A DNA stretch of 64,000 nucleotides from Fimbriimonadales bacterium. GTDB lineage: Bacteria > Armatimonadota > Fimbriimonadia > Fimbriimonadales > GBS-DC. Location of the stretch: the NCBI GenBank assembly GCA_026003075.1, contig BPGO01000008.1, forward strand, positions 1 through 64,000, given 5' to 3'. Below are positions 17,630-27,752 of the stretch, in pieces; the stretch's first letter is position 1; each line of letters starts with the position of its first letter. The notes under the pieces were generated by a model that searched no databases, was not told where the DNA came from, and was given only the letters and a program-made list of their open reading frames with translations. The position numbers and the translations under genes were made by a program.

Positions 17630-19009
17630 TTAGGACGGTTTTGAGACGAATAGTACTCTGGTCGCTCCCCATGCGATTAGCCCCACATCGAACAGTGTCT
17701 TGCCCAGTTGGGGGAGGTACATGTAGTGTTCGAAAGGGTGCAAGAATGCCATCGGCAAGAATGTGAGCGCGTGCCACACCAGCGCCCCCCCCAGCAGGGC
17801 ACGATTGCGCCAGACGGCTCCGATCACGCCCAGATAAAGCAACGCGCCCACGAGGTTGTCCCAGCCTGGCTTATCTACCAGCAGAATCTCCAGATTACCG
17901 CCTACCGATGCCCAGTACTGCCACTGCCCTGCAGGTGGGATCAGCTCTGTAAAGTAGGTGTTCAGGGGACCGGTAAGGCTGCTGCGGAGTTGTTGCTGTT
18001 GGTAGCGCGTGGGTTCTGTGGGGAGCAGACTGACGCGCAAAGCAAGTACCAGCGCGCCCACCAACGCGATCGCACCGAACGCTTTCCAGCCCCATGCGTC
18101 CCATTCGCGACGCCTCCAGAACGCCAGCACCCCCACGATAGGAACAAGCATAATCGGTTGCTCATAACTGCCCAGCGCCAGCAGATAGAACACCCCACCC
18201 AGCCCCAGCCCGCTCCAGCGTCGTTCCGTCACGCTCCGCAAGAGCCAATAGACCGCCCACACACTGAACATCGTGCCCAGCAACGCCGTGCGCGAGGGCG
18301 CCCAGATAATCAGGCGTGTGTAGTGCGTTTCCAGAAGCCTATCAAGCCCCCAAAACAGGGCACCCACAGCCACGAGCAGCGCAATCCAGTGGCGATTTGT
18401 GGTGGTGGGCGGTTCAGACTTCCCCGTGTGTGATGCTCGATCGGGTTGGGACGAGTTTTTGTCCTTCTGGAAGAAACGAGGAAGCCCCAGCCCGCCTCGG
18501 AAGCCAATCAACAGTGTTGTCACGGCGACGAACCACCAAGCAGACCAGTTCCCTAACTTTGCGATTAGCCCCGTTTGCTGCAGACTGAGCGCGACCGCGA
18601 CACCCACCGCGAGCCAGTCGGGGGAGGGATACTGCACAAGGCGCGCATAGGCTCGCACAAGCCAAAACGCGCCCAGCGCCGTAAGTATCAGCAGCAGCCA
18701 GTTCGTGAGTCGGAACCCCCACGCCGCTTCCCCATACAGGGTGTAGTCAAGAGCCATCGAGAAGCTGGAAATGGGGCGATAGAAACCGTTTTCGAGCAGC
18801 CAGTCGCCGACGAACCAGCGCCATGCGCCTGCCAGACCGCCCGTGTCGCGCACGGCGTCGAGCATCACCGCCGTGTCGCTGTCGGCGCGCAGGGGGGTAG
18901 GGTTAAACACTTGGGGCAGGGCGAACGCATGCAGAAGCCCTATCGCTCCCAGCGCCGCCCAAACGCCCCGGTTACTTGCTTTGCTTGAAGAAATTGGCGT
19001 TCTTCTCAA
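17630..19009 (-). CDS. Multi-pass membrane protein, possible GT-C glycosyltransferase-like
   Basis: 459 residues with about ten membrane segments. [17 protein letters not shown] (about 75-91) followed by [20 protein letters not shown] resembles the first luminal loop and next helix of TMTC/PMT-like GT-C proteins. An acidic DSD pair (ADSDTAVML) sits in the expected first loop. No definite substrate. The apparent TTG start at 19009 lies within the ferredoxin gene, overlapping it by 38 nt, so translation may be coupled to it. Confidence 0.65.
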   Translation of the reverse strand: MRRTPISSSKASNRGVWAALGAIGLLHAFALPQVFNPTPLRADSDTAVMLDAVRDTGGLAGAWRWFVGDWLLENGFYRPISSFSMALDYTLYGEAAWGFRLTNWLLLILTALGAFWLVRAYARLVQYPSPDWLAVGVAVALSLQQTGLIAKLGNWSAWWFVAVTTLLIGFRGGLGLPRFFQKDKNSSQPDRASHTGKSEPPTTTNRHWIALLVAVGALFWGLDRLLETHYTRLIIWAPSRTALLGTMFSVWAVYWLLRSVTERRWSGLGLGGVFYLLALGSYEQPIMLVPIVGVLAFWRRREWDAWGWKAFGAIALVGALVLALRVSLLPTEPTRYQQQQLRSSLTGPLNTYFTELIPPAGQWQYWASVGGNLEILLVDKPGWDNLVGALLYLGVIGAVWRNRALLGGALVWHALTFLPMAFLHPFEHYMYLPQLGKTLFDVGLIAWGATRVLFVSKPS

Positions 19010-19214
19010 TATAGTGGCGCCACTCGGGAGGCACTTCCGTGTCCGCGTAGATGGCGTTCACGGGGCACTCAGGCTCGCATAGCCCGCAATCGATGCACTC
19101 GTCAGGGTTAATATAAAGCTGATCTTCGCCCTCGTAGATGCAGTCGACGGGGCAAACGGCAACGCACGACTTGTCCTTCACGCCGATACAGGGTTCCGTG
19201 ATAACATACGGCAT
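18972..19214 (-). CDS. fdxA: Seven-iron ferredoxin
   Basis: 80 residues, small acidic electron carrier. Cysteines at 9, 17, 21, 25, 40, 43, 46 and 50 have exactly the spacing of 7Fe ferredoxins: C9, C17 and C50 would hold a 3Fe-4S cluster, and C21, C40, C43 and C46 a 4Fe-4S cluster. ATG 19214 is chosen because AGGAGG lies 7 nt upstream; the ATT-containing upstream extension is not needed. The redox partner is not evident from the neighbours. Confidence 0.93.
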   Translation of the reverse strand: MPYVITEPCIGVKDKSCVAVCPVDCIYEGEDQLYINPDECIDCGLCEPECPVNAIYADTEVPPEWRHYIEKNANFFKQSK

Positions 19215-19250
19215 AACGATAGCCTCCTGCAATTAGGATACCCGATGGGG

Positions 19251-19901
19251 CTACTTCAGGTGCGGTTCATCGCGATAGCGTTCCAGAATGCGTTGTGCCA
19301 CATCGCGCAGCATGTCGGGCAATTCTTTGCCGCGCACGGGCTGGGTCGGCTCTTGATACAGGGGCGAGCCTGCGTTAATCCATCCCCCTTGCGCCAGATA
19401 CTGCAGCGAGCGGTAGGCAGGATGGTCGCGACCGAGTTTAATCGTCGGTTGGGTTTGGAGGCGTGTTTTGCCGATGGGCGCGCCGACTTGCGAGCGCATC
19501 TGAGCATCCAGCCGTTGCACATAGAGCGCCAGCATCTGCCCTACCTGATAGCGCGGCATCGGCTTCCCTGCGCTGAAACGGGGCGGTATCGCGCCGCGCG
19601 CCTTGAGTTCCTTCAACGCCACCTGCGTCCACGCGGGGTGTTTCCCTGCCAATTGAACCTCGCCGGCGCTGGCAGTGCTAATTGGTTTTTGGAACGCTTC
19701 GGTAAGTCCGCGTTCCAAGTTCACCATAAACTCCGCCGTCAGCACGGCGACCTCGTAACCTGTCAGTGGCTCCTCGTAAGCAGAAGTGGGCTTCGGTGGG
19801 GGCGCATGGAAGTCTGGCTGGCGTTGCGGGGCTTGCGCCCAGAGCAACCCCAACAGCAGTAGGTTCAGTCCTACCGCACGCAAAATTGCAAAACGGTTCA
19901 T
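19251..19901 (-). CDS. Exported protein with SLH-like domains
   Basis: 216 residues. A signal peptide (MNRFAILRAVGLNLLLLGLL, then WAQAPQ) is followed by a Pro-rich linker. Two blocks resemble S-layer-homology motifs: HPAWTQVALKELKARGAIPP and HPAYRSLQYLAQGGWIN. SLH motifs usually hold proteins to the cell wall or outer layers. ATG 19901 is supported by the signal peptide and by CATAAT (19914-19909) 7 nt upstream. Divergent from xylB. Confidence 0.75.
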   Translation of the reverse strand: MNRFAILRAVGLNLLLLGLLWAQAPQRQPDFHAPPPKPTSAYEEPLTGYEVAVLTAEFMVNLERGLTEAFQKPISTASAGEVQLAGKHPAWTQVALKELKARGAIPPRFSAGKPMPRYQVGQMLALYVQRLDAQMRSQVGAPIGKTRLQTQPTIKLGRDHPAYRSLQYLAQGGWINAGSPLYQEPTQPVRGKELPDMLRDVAQRILERYRDEPHLK

Positions 19902-19981
19902 ACCCGTAATTATGGCAGATGGGGGCGCCAGAAATAGTTCATGGAGGATTCGTAAACGGCGCAACGAACCTAATAGGTGCG

Positions 19982-21457
19982 ATGTATCTGATCGGTATCG
20001 ATATCGGCACCTCGGGCGCGAAGGGGCTGCTCATAGATCGGGCGGGTAAGGTGGTCGCCAGCGCGAGCGAGTCCTATCCGCTCTTCACGCCGCAGCCCTT
20101 GTGGGCGGAGCAGGAGCCTGACGACTGGTGGAACGCCGCCTGCAAAGTGGTGCGGCGCGTGCTGGAGAATTCAGGGGTTGCTGCGTCCGAGATTCAGGGC
20201 GTGGGGCTAAGCGGTCAGATGCACGGCTCCGTGTTTCTGGATGAAAACGGCGAATCGATACGCCCTGCACTGCTCTGGTGCGACCAGCGCACCGCTGCCG
20301 AGTGCGCGTGGATTACCGAGCGCATCGGCGAGCGGAAGGTGCTGGAAACCACCCTCAACCCTGTACTGACGGGGTTTCAAGCGGGCAAGATTATCTGGCT
20401 GCGCCAGCACGAGCCGGGAAACTACGCCCGCGTGAAGCAGGTGCTACTGCCCAAAGACTTCATTCGCTATCGCCTGACGGGTGAATCGGCGACGGAGGTT
20501 TCCGACGCTTCGGGTACCGCGCTGTTCGATGTGCCTCGGCGTGACTGGGCATACGAGATGCTCGATGCACTGGAGTTGCCGCGTGCGTGGTTCCCCAAGG
20601 TTTACGAATCGCCTGAGATTACGGGTCGGATCACCGCGCAGGCGGCACAAGCAACGGGCTTGGCGGAGGGCACGCCTGTTGTAGGGGGCGCGGGCGATCA
20701 GGCGGCGGGCGCGGTCGGCGTCGGTGTGGTGCAATCTGGGCGTGCGTCGGTCTCTGTCGGCACGAGCGGGGTTGTGTTTGCACATCTGGACGCTCCGCAG
20801 GTGGACGCGCAGTACCGCACCCATACTTTCTGCCATGCGGTTCCCGGTGCATGGCATGTGATGGGCGTGATGCTGATGGCGGGCGGTGCGTTGCAATGGT
20901 ATCGTGAGACTTTTGCTCCCACCACGGATTTCGAGACGCTGGTTAACGAAGCGGAAGGGGCGCCTGCAGGTGCAGAAAACTTGCTGTTTGCGCCCTATTT
21001 ATCGGGCGAGCGCACGCCATATCCAGACCCGCAGGCGCGTGGCGCGTTCGTAGGGCTGACGATGGCGCATACACGCGCACACTGCACTCGCGCGGTGCTG
21101 GAAGGCGTGGCGTTCGGGCTGCGCGACTCGCTGGAGATCCTCAAAACGATGGGGGCGCCCCTGCAGGAGCTGCGCCTGACGGGCGGCGGCGCCAAAAGTG
21201 CCGTGTGGCGACGGATTTTGGCAAGCGTGTTCGGGCAACCCGTGTACACTCTACAAGCCGAGGAGGGTCCCGCCTACGGCGTCGCGCTGCTGGCAGGCGT
21301 GGGAACGGGCGTATGGCAAAGCGTGCCCGAAGCATGCGCCGCGACCGTGCAAATCGCCGCGCGAACCGAGCCTGTGCCCGAGCATGTCGCCGCCTATGAG
21401 GCGCTGTATGCGCGGTATCGGCGACTCTATCCGGCGCTAAGAGAGTTCTGGAGCTGA
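19982..21457 (+). CDS. xylB: Xylulokinase (FGGY family)
   Basis: Phosphorylates D-xylulose for entry into the pentose phosphate pathway. 491 residues. The phosphate-1 motif GIDIGTSGAKGLLID is at the N-terminus, SGQMHGSVFLDENG follows, and GGAGDQAAGAVGVGVV and LTGGGAKSAVWRRILASVFG are the adenosine-binding and C-terminal FGGY motifs. ATG 19982 begins directly before the motif; a TAATAG 5 nt upstream is compatible with a leaderless start. Other FGGY sugars cannot be excluded, but the SGQMHG sequence favours xylulokinase. Confidence 0.9.
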   Translation: MYLIGIDIGTSGAKGLLIDRAGKVVASASESYPLFTPQPLWAEQEPDDWWNAACKVVRRVLENSGVAASEIQGVGLSGQMHGSVFLDENGESIRPALLWCDQRTAAECAWITERIGERKVLETTLNPVLTGFQAGKIIWLRQHEPGNYARVKQVLLPKDFIRYRLTGESATEVSDASGTALFDVPRRDWAYEMLDALELPRAWFPKVYESPEITGRITAQAAQATGLAEGTPVVGGAGDQAAGAVGVGVVQSGRASVSVGTSGVVFAHLDAPQVDAQYRTHTFCHAVPGAWHVMGVMLMAGGALQWYRETFAPTTDFETLVNEAEGAPAGAENLLFAPYLSGERTPYPDPQARGAFVGLTMAHTRAHCTRAVLEGVAFGLRDSLEILKTMGAPLQELRLTGGGAKSAVWRRILASVFGQPVYTLQAEEGPAYGVALLAGVGTGVWQSVPEACAATVQIAARTEPVPEHVAAYEALYARYRRLYPALREFWS

Positions 21458-21508
21458 TAGGGACGCAGCAGGAAACTTCGGATTCCGCGCGAACCTCTCT
21501 CGTGGCTC

Positions 21509-22135
21509 ATGAAACCGCTCGGTCAGCTCACCGTGATTTGCGGGAGTATGTTTGCTGGCAAGTCGGAGGAGTTGATTCGCCTCGTGCGCCGCGCGATGTA
21601 CGCCCGCAAAAAGGTGCAGGTTTTCAAACACGCGCTGGACGACCGTTTTGCGCACACGGCGGTCGCCACCCATAACGGCGTGCAGTTGGAGGCGATTCCG
21701 GTTCGCAACACGCGCGAGCTAATCTGCCTGCTGGATGCCGATGCCGATGTCGTCGCGATTGAGGAGGCGCAGTTTTTCGACGAGGAGTTGGTGCGCCTCT
21801 GTATCGAGCTGGCGGACGCGGGCAAGACGGTCATTGTTGCGGGATTGGATCAAGATTTTCGGCGTCAGCCGTTTGGGATTATGCCGCAGTTGCTGGCAGC
21901 GGCGGATGAAGTCATCAAGTTGCGTGCTATTTGTGTGCAGTGTGGGCGTCCTGCGAGTCACACGCAGCGTCTGGTAGATGGGCGCCCCGCCGCTTGGGAT
22001 GAACCGACGATCCTTGTCGGTGCGGAAGACCACTACGAGGCGCGTTGTCGCAACTGTCATCAGGTGCGTCGCGTGCCGCCTGCGTATCGAAAACGCTTGT
22101 TGAAGGGGATTCGCCGCTCTGGGGAGTCGCCATGA
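21509..22135 (+). CDS. tdk: Thymidine kinase
   Basis: Salvage kinase making dTMP from thymidine. 208 residues, type II TK. P-loop [17 protein letters not shown] (12-28), the DE-type motif [13 protein letters not shown], and a Zn-binding set of C-x2-C (CVQCGRP) and C-x2-C (CRNCHQV) near the C-terminus are all present. The stop codon overlaps the next gene's start (ATGA), so the two are coupled. Confidence 0.95.
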   Translation: MKPLGQLTVICGSMFAGKSEELIRLVRRAMYARKKVQVFKHALDDRFAHTAVATHNGVQLEAIPVRNTRELICLLDADADVVAIEEAQFFDEELVRLCIELADAGKTVIVAGLDQDFRRQPFGIMPQLLAAADEVIKLRAICVQCGRPASHTQRLVDGRPAAWDEPTILVGAEDHYEARCRNCHQVRRVPPAYRKRLLKGIRRSGESP

Positions 22136-22672
22136 GGTTTCGCTGGTCGGGCGCGGTGGCATACGATGCCGAGACCGCTGCGGAGCGATTGAACGCCTAT
22201 TTTCGTGCGATTGGCTACACCGAGCGTGCCCCAGCGCGTTGGGTGCGTGGAAGTTTCTGGAAAGCGGTCGCCACGCTCTCCCCACGCCAACTGCCGATGG
22301 TGGTAGAAGCAAAACTCCAGCCGTGGGGCGCACAAACGCTGGTCGATGTGACCTACGAGTTCGCCCGCGCTCCACGCACCCTCAGGGAGCAAGATGCTGA
22401 CCTCATCGTCGCGGAGCTACGCGGGCTTAATGAGTATCTCCAGCATGGAGTCGCGGACTTTGAAGCGATGGCACGGTTGGAGCGTGCCGCCACACGCAAG
22501 GCACGGCGCGCTCTGCTCAATACGCTGGGCTTGGTCACGCTCCTCTCGATCCCGCTGGCTTTGCTCCTCAGTCGGTTGTCGCTGCCACCGCTGCTTGCGC
22601 CCGTGCTGGGTGGCATCGTGCGGGGGACTGCTGGCAAGCTACCTGTTCTGGTGGTTCGTGCGCAAGCGGTGA
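22132..22672 (+). pseudogene. Small membrane protein gene with a one-base frameshift
   Basis: Begins [20 protein letters not shown] with its ATG overlapping the tdk stop. The first 165 residues hold a soluble domain and one membrane helix (GLVTLLSIPLALLLSRL). At CGGGGGACTG (about 22621) the frame must move by one base: the next frame gives GLLASYLFWWFVRKR and stops at 22672, just before the convergent pilin-like gene. Without the shift the frame would run more than 300 nt antisense into that gene, which is implausible. A real lesion or a sequencing error in the G run; family unknown. Confidence 0.6.
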
Positions 22673-22693
22673 TTCCCTTGCAGGAAGTCCGAA

Positions 22694-23377
22694 TCACTCT
22701 GTTCGAAGATCACGCAGCCACTTCACATGCCCGTCCAGAAAAAGCCGATTCCGCCCGCCGCGATGCACCGCGCGCCCGCGCAATGCAGGCTCCACTGCGC
22801 CGATCGTTCGGGGAAAGTAGGGGTCTACGGCGAGTTCCACATCGGCTTGCCCGTCGGGGCGTGCGTAGAACGGGCTGGGGTTCGCTTGCAAATCGGCGAC
22901 GGCTTGCTCAGGCGTCTTGCCCCAGAAGTTGTCGGGGGTGGTGGGGATTTCCATGCGATCGAATCGCCACATCCAGTAGCGCGTCGTCTTATCGAGCGCG
23001 ACGGCTTGCTTGACTTGCACCGCTTCGCCCATCACGCTGCCTGTCACGCTGGGGCAGCTCCAGAGGTTCCAATCGCGCGTGTACGGCTCCAGCACGACGC
23101 CTGCCCAGCCGCAGCGCGGGTCAGACGCAGGCCAACTGCTCCAAGGGCGGTAGCCCAGCGCGCGTTTCAAGTCGCGGCGGTCGGGCATGCGCTCATCATA
23201 GTCTTGCAGATACATCCAGAACGCCTGCCCGATTTGGCGTAGGTGCTGCGCACATGTCGCTTGGCGCGCGCTCTCACGCGCCTGCGCCAACACGGGGAAC
23301 AGAATCGCAGCTAAAATCGCCACAATCGCAATCACGACCAGCAGTTCAATCAGAGTGAAACCACGCCGACGGGACAC
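22694..23377 (-). CDS. Prepilin-like secreted protein (type IV pilin leader, DUF1559-like)
   Basis: 227 residues. Begins [20 protein letters not shown], a class III prepilin leader with cleavage expected between Gly and Phe and Glu at +5, followed by [20 protein letters not shown]. The C-terminus has [12 protein letters not shown], the H-X9-DG-like tail of the DUF1559/H-X9-DG family. The start is a GTG at 23377, 6 nt after GGTACAAT. Such proteins are numerous in Armatimonadota and Planctomycetes; they may be pseudopilins or surface proteins. Confidence 0.88.
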   Translation of the reverse strand: MSRRRGFTLIELLVVIAIVAILAAILFPVLAQARESARQATCAQHLRQIGQAFWMYLQDYDERMPDRRDLKRALGYRPWSSWPASDPRCGWAGVVLEPYTRDWNLWSCPSVTGSVMGEAVQVKQAVALDKTTRYWMWRFDRMEIPTTPDNFWGKTPEQAVADLQANPSPFYARPDGQADVELAVDPYFPRTIGAVEPALRGRAVHRGGRNRLFLDGHVKWLRDLRTE

Positions 23378-23407
23378 GAATGAATTGTACCGTGTGAAAG
23401 GTGCTGC

Positions 23408-24526
23408 TCAAACTTCTGGGCACATACTCGCCCCGCCTACCGCTTCACACACCCAAAACCGCGGTTCGTAATGGGGTACACGGGCGCGGTAGTGCTGTTC
23501 CGCAAGCGTTAGGAACCGTTCCCGTTGGGCACGCTCCACCAGTGCGATACATGCGCCCCCAAAGCCCGCGCCTGTCATCCGGGCCCCGATGGCGCCTGCG
23601 TGCATGCACGCCTCCACCATCACATCGAGTTCGGCGCAACTGACCTCATAATCGTCGCGGAGGGAGGCGTGGGAGGCGAGCATGAGACGCCGCACACGCG
23701 CCGCATCGGCGTGGCGCAAAGCGTTGAGGAATTCCAGCACGCGGGCGTTCTCGCCAATCACATGGCGGGCGCGGCGTCGGGCAGGTTCCTCCACCAAGGG
23801 GAGGTAGAGCGCAGCTTGTTCGGGGCTAATATCGCGCAAGGCGCGGACTTCTTCGCCGAGCAATTTTTGCAACGCCTGTACAGCAGCCCCACACTGGGCA
23901 CGGCGCGTGTTGTATTCCGATTCGGCGAGGGCGCGCGGCTTGCCTGTGTCCGCCACTACGATTGCCCAATCCGAAGGTAGGGGTATGCGTTGGGTTGCCA
24001 TGGTGCGCGTGTCGAAAAACAGCGCGTGTCCCACTTCACTAAGCAAGCTCGCCGCTTGATCCATCAGCCCACACTGCACCCCTGCGTACACATGCTCTGC
24101 TTCCAGACACAAAATCGCCAGCATCCCTTGATTCAATTCCAAATCGTCCAGCCTGTTCCACAGCACGGCGAATGCTGCCTCTAATGCTGCGGAGGAACTC
24201 AGCCCCGCGCCCAACGGGAGACGACTGGTAATCGTCGCTTCGATGCCTGTAAGGGTGCGTCCCGTATATCGTTGCAACGCCCATGCCACGCCCGCCACAT
24301 AGCGAACAAAGCCCGACGGTAAATCGGCAGGCTCAGGAATCGCACCCAGGTCGAACTCCGCCTGCTCGTCCAGCGTATCGGAATAGAGAATGCAGCGAGT
24401 ATCCTCGCGGGGGCGGGCATACACGCGCGTTTCGAGGCTAATCGCCACGGGAAGCACATAGCCGTCGTTGTAGTCCGTATGTTCGCCAATCAGGTTCACG
24501 CGCCCGGGCGCACGCACGCAGAGCAT
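23408..24526 (-). CDS. galK: Galactokinase
   Basis: Phosphorylates galactose to galactose 1-phosphate (Leloir pathway). 372 residues, GHMP kinase. Signature GRVNLIGEHTDYNDGYVLP at the N-terminus, the ATP loop LPLGAGLSSSAALEAAFAVL, and the GHMP C-terminal motif GARMTGAGFGGACIAL. ATG 24526 has GGAGGA 6 nt upstream and follows the DUF2203 stop by one base; the open frame upstream to 24817 is a shadow of that gene. galT and galE are not in the window. Confidence 0.95.
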   Translation of the reverse strand: MLCVRAPGRVNLIGEHTDYNDGYVLPVAISLETRVYARPREDTRCILYSDTLDEQAEFDLGAIPEPADLPSGFVRYVAGVAWALQRYTGRTLTGIEATITSRLPLGAGLSSSAALEAAFAVLWNRLDDLELNQGMLAILCLEAEHVYAGVQCGLMDQAASLLSEVGHALFFDTRTMATQRIPLPSDWAIVVADTGKPRALAESEYNTRRAQCGAAVQALQKLLGEEVRALRDISPEQAALYLPLVEEPARRRARHVIGENARVLEFLNALRHADAARVRRLMLASHASLRDDYEVSCAELDVMVEACMHAGAIGARMTGAGFGGACIALVERAQRERFLTLAEQHYRARVPHYEPRFWVCEAVGGASMCPEV

Positions 24527-24527
24527 T

Positions 24528-24935
24528 TCAGTCCTCCCACAGGGGTTTGCGTCCGCGAAAGCCTGTGTCGAGTTCGTGGTAATATTGCACGCGGTCTTCG
24601 CCCAGTCGCCAGCAGAGCAGCACCTCGCGTCCCTCGCGCAGGTGAGGGAAGTCCACGATTCCCTCGTCGATGTCTTTGATGAGAACCCCCATTTTATGCA
24701 GCTCATCGACGGCTTTATGGATTTCGCGTGCGACGCTCGACTCTTCCCATTCAGGGTGCTTCCCGTTGGTGCGCTCCAGTTTCTGCAGTTCCAGCTCCTT
24801 TTCGCCATATTCCTCACGCAGGCGTTGCAGCATGGCTTGCAAGCGCAGGAGTTTCACCCGCAGTTCGGGCAACAGCGCGTTGGCTTCGGCGACTGTGAAA
24901 TAGCGTTGGAAGGGCTTTCGACGACGCTTGCGCAT
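24528..24935 (-). CDS. DUF2203 family protein
   Basis: 135 residues. YFTVAEANALLPELRVKLLR, a long coiled coil (about 30-75), DLHKMGVLIKD-like text and WRLGEDRVQYYHELDTGF near the end are characteristic of DUF2203, a family of unknown function common in Chloroflexi, Deinococcus-Thermus and Armatimonadota. TATAAT (24950-24945, in GGTATAAT) lies 9 nt before the ATG. Co-transcribed with galK. Confidence 0.85.
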   Translation of the reverse strand: MRKRRRKPFQRYFTVAEANALLPELRVKLLRLQAMLQRLREEYGEKELELQKLERTNGKHPEWEESSVAREIHKAVDELHKMGVLIKDIDEGIVDFPHLREGREVLLCWRLGEDRVQYYHELDTGFRGRKPLWED

Positions 24936-24966
24936 AGCACGGGGATTATACCCGTCATAGCGGCGC

Positions 24967-27669
24967 TCATAGCCCCACCCGTGCTAAATGGGGGTGGCGA
25001 ATCCACTTATGCAGCTCCACTACGATAATCACGCTAAGCGCGACCAGCACGCTGCGCAACCATGCCTCGAGCTCTATGGGTTCCACGCGCAAGAGGAACT
25101 GCGTGAAGGGCAAATAGAGCGCGAGTGCGTGAATGGCTGTCGCCGTGATTGCCGCAATCAGTAGGAACGGGTTGCGCAGGGGGCTGAGCAGAAACGCGGA
25201 ACGGAACTCAGAGCGCGCGTTGCCCACATGGAAGTTCTGGAACAGCACGACGGTCGTCAGCGCGACCGTCTGCGCCTGCGTGAGTGAACCTGTCGTCGCA
25301 TATTCGTAGTGGAACAGCCACAGCCCTGCAATTGCAATCAATAGCCCCACCAGCGCGGTACGCTCCCAGAGCAATTGGGAGATGATTCCCTCGTCGCGTG
25401 GGCGAGGTTTTTGGTGCATGATGCTCTTATCGCCTGGTTCGAACGCCATCGCGACATCTTGCAACCCGTTGGTGACGAGGTTCAGCCACAGCAGTTGCGC
25501 GGGCAACATCGGCATTGGGAGACCGAGCAGCACCGCGCACAGGAACATCAGCACGGAGCCTGCGCCCGTGGAGATGAGAAAGAAGGTGGCGTTGCGTACA
25601 TTTTTGAAGGCGACGCGCCCCTCTTCGACGGCGTTGCGGATGCTGACGAAGTTGTCATCTGCCAGCACGATATCGGCGGCTTCGCGGGCGACATCGGTTC
25701 CGCTTTTGCCCATCGCCACGCCGACATCGGCGGCTCGGAGCGCAGGGGCGTCGTTCACTCCGTCGCCCGTTACAGCGACGGTCTCCCCGTCCGCTTGCAA
25801 CGCCCGCACGACACGCAGTTTATGCTCGGGTGAGACACGCGCAAAGACATTCACCGTGCGCACGCGCTCGCGCAGCACATCGTCAGACATGCGTTCCATC
25901 TCCGCCCCGGTGATGACTTCGGCGTCGGGGGGCGCGATGTGTAGTTGCGCTGCAATGGCGCGGGCAGTCGCGGCGTGGTCGCCCGTGATCATCAGCACGC
26001 GAATCCCTGCCTGATGGCACTCCCTGATGGCTTCCAGCACACCGCGGCGGGGTGGATCGATCATCCCCACAAGCCCGATAAACACCAGTTCTGACGGTTC
26101 GGGCACGCTGGCTTGGATATCGATACGCTGGTCGCAGCGGCGATACGCCAGCCCCAGCACGCGCAGCCCACGCTCCGCCATCGCTTGTGCGTAGTGCAGT
26201 ATCTCTGCTTGCGCCTTGCTGTCCAGCGGCAGTTCGCCATCGGGAGTAAGCCACCGTGTTGCCATGCGCATCACCCGTTCCGGCGCACCTTTGACGAACA
26301 TCCAATGTTCATCGCCCCGCTTGCGGAGACTCGCCGAGTATTGCAAATCTGGCTCGAACGGGATCTCGCCCACGACAGGATGTTGGGCGCGCCATTCTTC
26401 ATGGTGGAACCCCGCCTTCAACGCCGCGATGAGCAGCGCCGCTTCCGTCGGGTCGCCGTGAATCTCGTACTCGTCCGCACCGATGCGCCGCACATGCGCC
26501 TCGTTGGTGAGCACCGAGGTCAGCAGTGCAAGTACGAACGGATGTTCGTCTTCGCGTGGAACCTCGTGCGCCTCCAGTTCGTACAAACGATACCATTCGC
26601 CCGCCGTCCAGTATTCCTGCACGGTCATGCGGTTCTCAGTAAGTGTGCCGGTTTTGTCGGTACCGATGACGGTGGTGCTGCCCAGCGTCTCAACCGCATG
26701 CAAACGGCGCACAAGCGCGTTGCGTTTCGCCATCGCGCTGACGCGCAAGGCGAGCGTAATGGTGAGTACAATCGGCAACCCTTCGGGAATGGCAGCCACC
26801 GCGACGCCCACCACGACCTTGAACATATCGACCGCCGTGTTGCCCAGCGCCAGCCCCAGCCCGAAGATGATAACGCAGCTGATGCCTATCACGATGCCGA
26901 CGATATTTGCGAACTGGCGCATACGGCGTTGCAGGGGCGTCTCGTCGACGCGCTGTTCGCGCATGCTGCCCGCGATTTTGCCCAGTTCCGTGTGCTTGCC
27001 CGTCGCGACCACATAGCCGCGCCCACGCCCCGACACGACCATCGCGCCAGAATAGAGCATATTCGCGCGATCTGCGACAGGCGTTTCTGGAGGCACAGAC
27101 GCAACCTGCTTGTACACAGGCGCCGACTCGCCCGTCAGCAACGATTCGTCGACCTGCAGCGCCGTTGCGTGGAATAACCGTATATCCGCTGGCACGCGCA
27201 CACCCGATTCCACCACCACCACATCCCCAGGAACCAACTCGCGACTCGCGATATCGCATTCTTTACCCTCGCGAATGACCAGGGCGTGGGGCGCAGTCAA
27301 CTGCATGAGCGCACGCACCGACCGCTCCGCGCGAAACTCCTGAATGAAGCCAATAGTCGCGTTTAGAATCAGCACCGCCGCGATGACGCCTGAATCGATG
27401 TACTCACCCAATAGCAGAGTCACCAGCCCCGCTGCCAGCAAGATGTAAATCAGTGGGCTTTGGAACTGATGCAAGAGTAGTTGAAACACGCTGATCGGCT
27501 TGATCTGTTCGATCTCGTTGTAGCCGTACTCTTGCAGGCGTCGTTTTGCCTCCTGCTGGCTCAATCCTTGCGGATTGGTTTGCAGGTATTCGGCGACCTG
27601 CTCTGGCGTAAGCGCATGGGGTACAAATGGCGGGGTCAACGCTGGCGTTTCAGCGAGCGGGTTTTGCAT
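24967..27669 (-). CDS. P-type cation ATPase, Ca2+-type (P2A)
   Basis: Membrane cation pump, 900 residues. All P-type landmarks are present: actuator LLTGESAPVYKQ, the membrane motif IPEGLPIVLTITLALR, phosphorylation site DKTGTLTENRMT, KGAPERVMRM for nucleotide binding, and TGDGVNDAPALRAADVGVAMG at the hinge. WLNLVTNGLQDVAMAFEPGD in the C-terminal membrane part is typical of SERCA/PMR-like and Na+/K+-like bacterial pumps. ATG 27669 has GGAGGAGA upstream. Ca2+ is the likeliest ion but cannot be proved from sequence; no operon partner. Confidence 0.9.
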   Translation of the reverse strand: MQNPLAETPALTPPFVPHALTPEQVAEYLQTNPQGLSQQEAKRRLQEYGYNEIEQIKPISVFQLLLHQFQSPLIYILLAAGLVTLLLGEYIDSGVIAAVLILNATIGFIQEFRAERSVRALMQLTAPHALVIREGKECDIASRELVPGDVVVVESGVRVPADIRLFHATALQVDESLLTGESAPVYKQVASVPPETPVADRANMLYSGAMVVSGRGRGYVVATGKHTELGKIAGSMREQRVDETPLQRRMRQFANIVGIVIGISCVIIFGLGLALGNTAVDMFKVVVGVAVAAIPEGLPIVLTITLALRVSAMAKRNALVRRLHAVETLGSTTVIGTDKTGTLTENRMTVQEYWTAGEWYRLYELEAHEVPREDEHPFVLALLTSVLTNEAHVRRIGADEYEIHGDPTEAALLIAALKAGFHHEEWRAQHPVVGEIPFEPDLQYSASLRKRGDEHWMFVKGAPERVMRMATRWLTPDGELPLDSKAQAEILHYAQAMAERGLRVLGLAYRRCDQRIDIQASVPEPSELVFIGLVGMIDPPRRGVLEAIRECHQAGIRVLMITGDHAATARAIAAQLHIAPPDAEVITGAEMERMSDDVLRERVRTVNVFARVSPEHKLRVVRALQADGETVAVTGDGVNDAPALRAADVGVAMGKSGTDVAREAADIVLADDNFVSIRNAVEEGRVAFKNVRNATFFLISTGAGSVLMFLCAVLLGLPMPMLPAQLLWLNLVTNGLQDVAMAFEPGDKSIMHQKPRPRDEGIISQLLWERTALVGLLIAIAGLWLFHYEYATTGSLTQAQTVALTTVVLFQNFHVGNARSEFRSAFLLSPLRNPFLLIAAITATAIHALALYLPFTQFLLRVEPIELEAWLRSVLVALSVIIVVELHKWIRHPHLARVGL

Positions 27670-27752
27670 AAGCGGGTCTCCTCCCAGCAAAAGGATACCC
27701 CGCACTTGCTCTTTTGGAAAACAACGAGAAGCCTTTGCGGCTCAGAAGGCTC

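Noticed and set aside
22672-23013. Extension of the post-tdk ORF over the pilin-like gene
   Set aside because: Antisense to a well-supported gene; a one-base shift gives a better end at 22672.
24527-24817. N-terminal extension of galK
   Set aside because: It is the out-of-frame shadow of DUF2203; the ATG at 24526 has a ribosome binding site and the family N-terminus.
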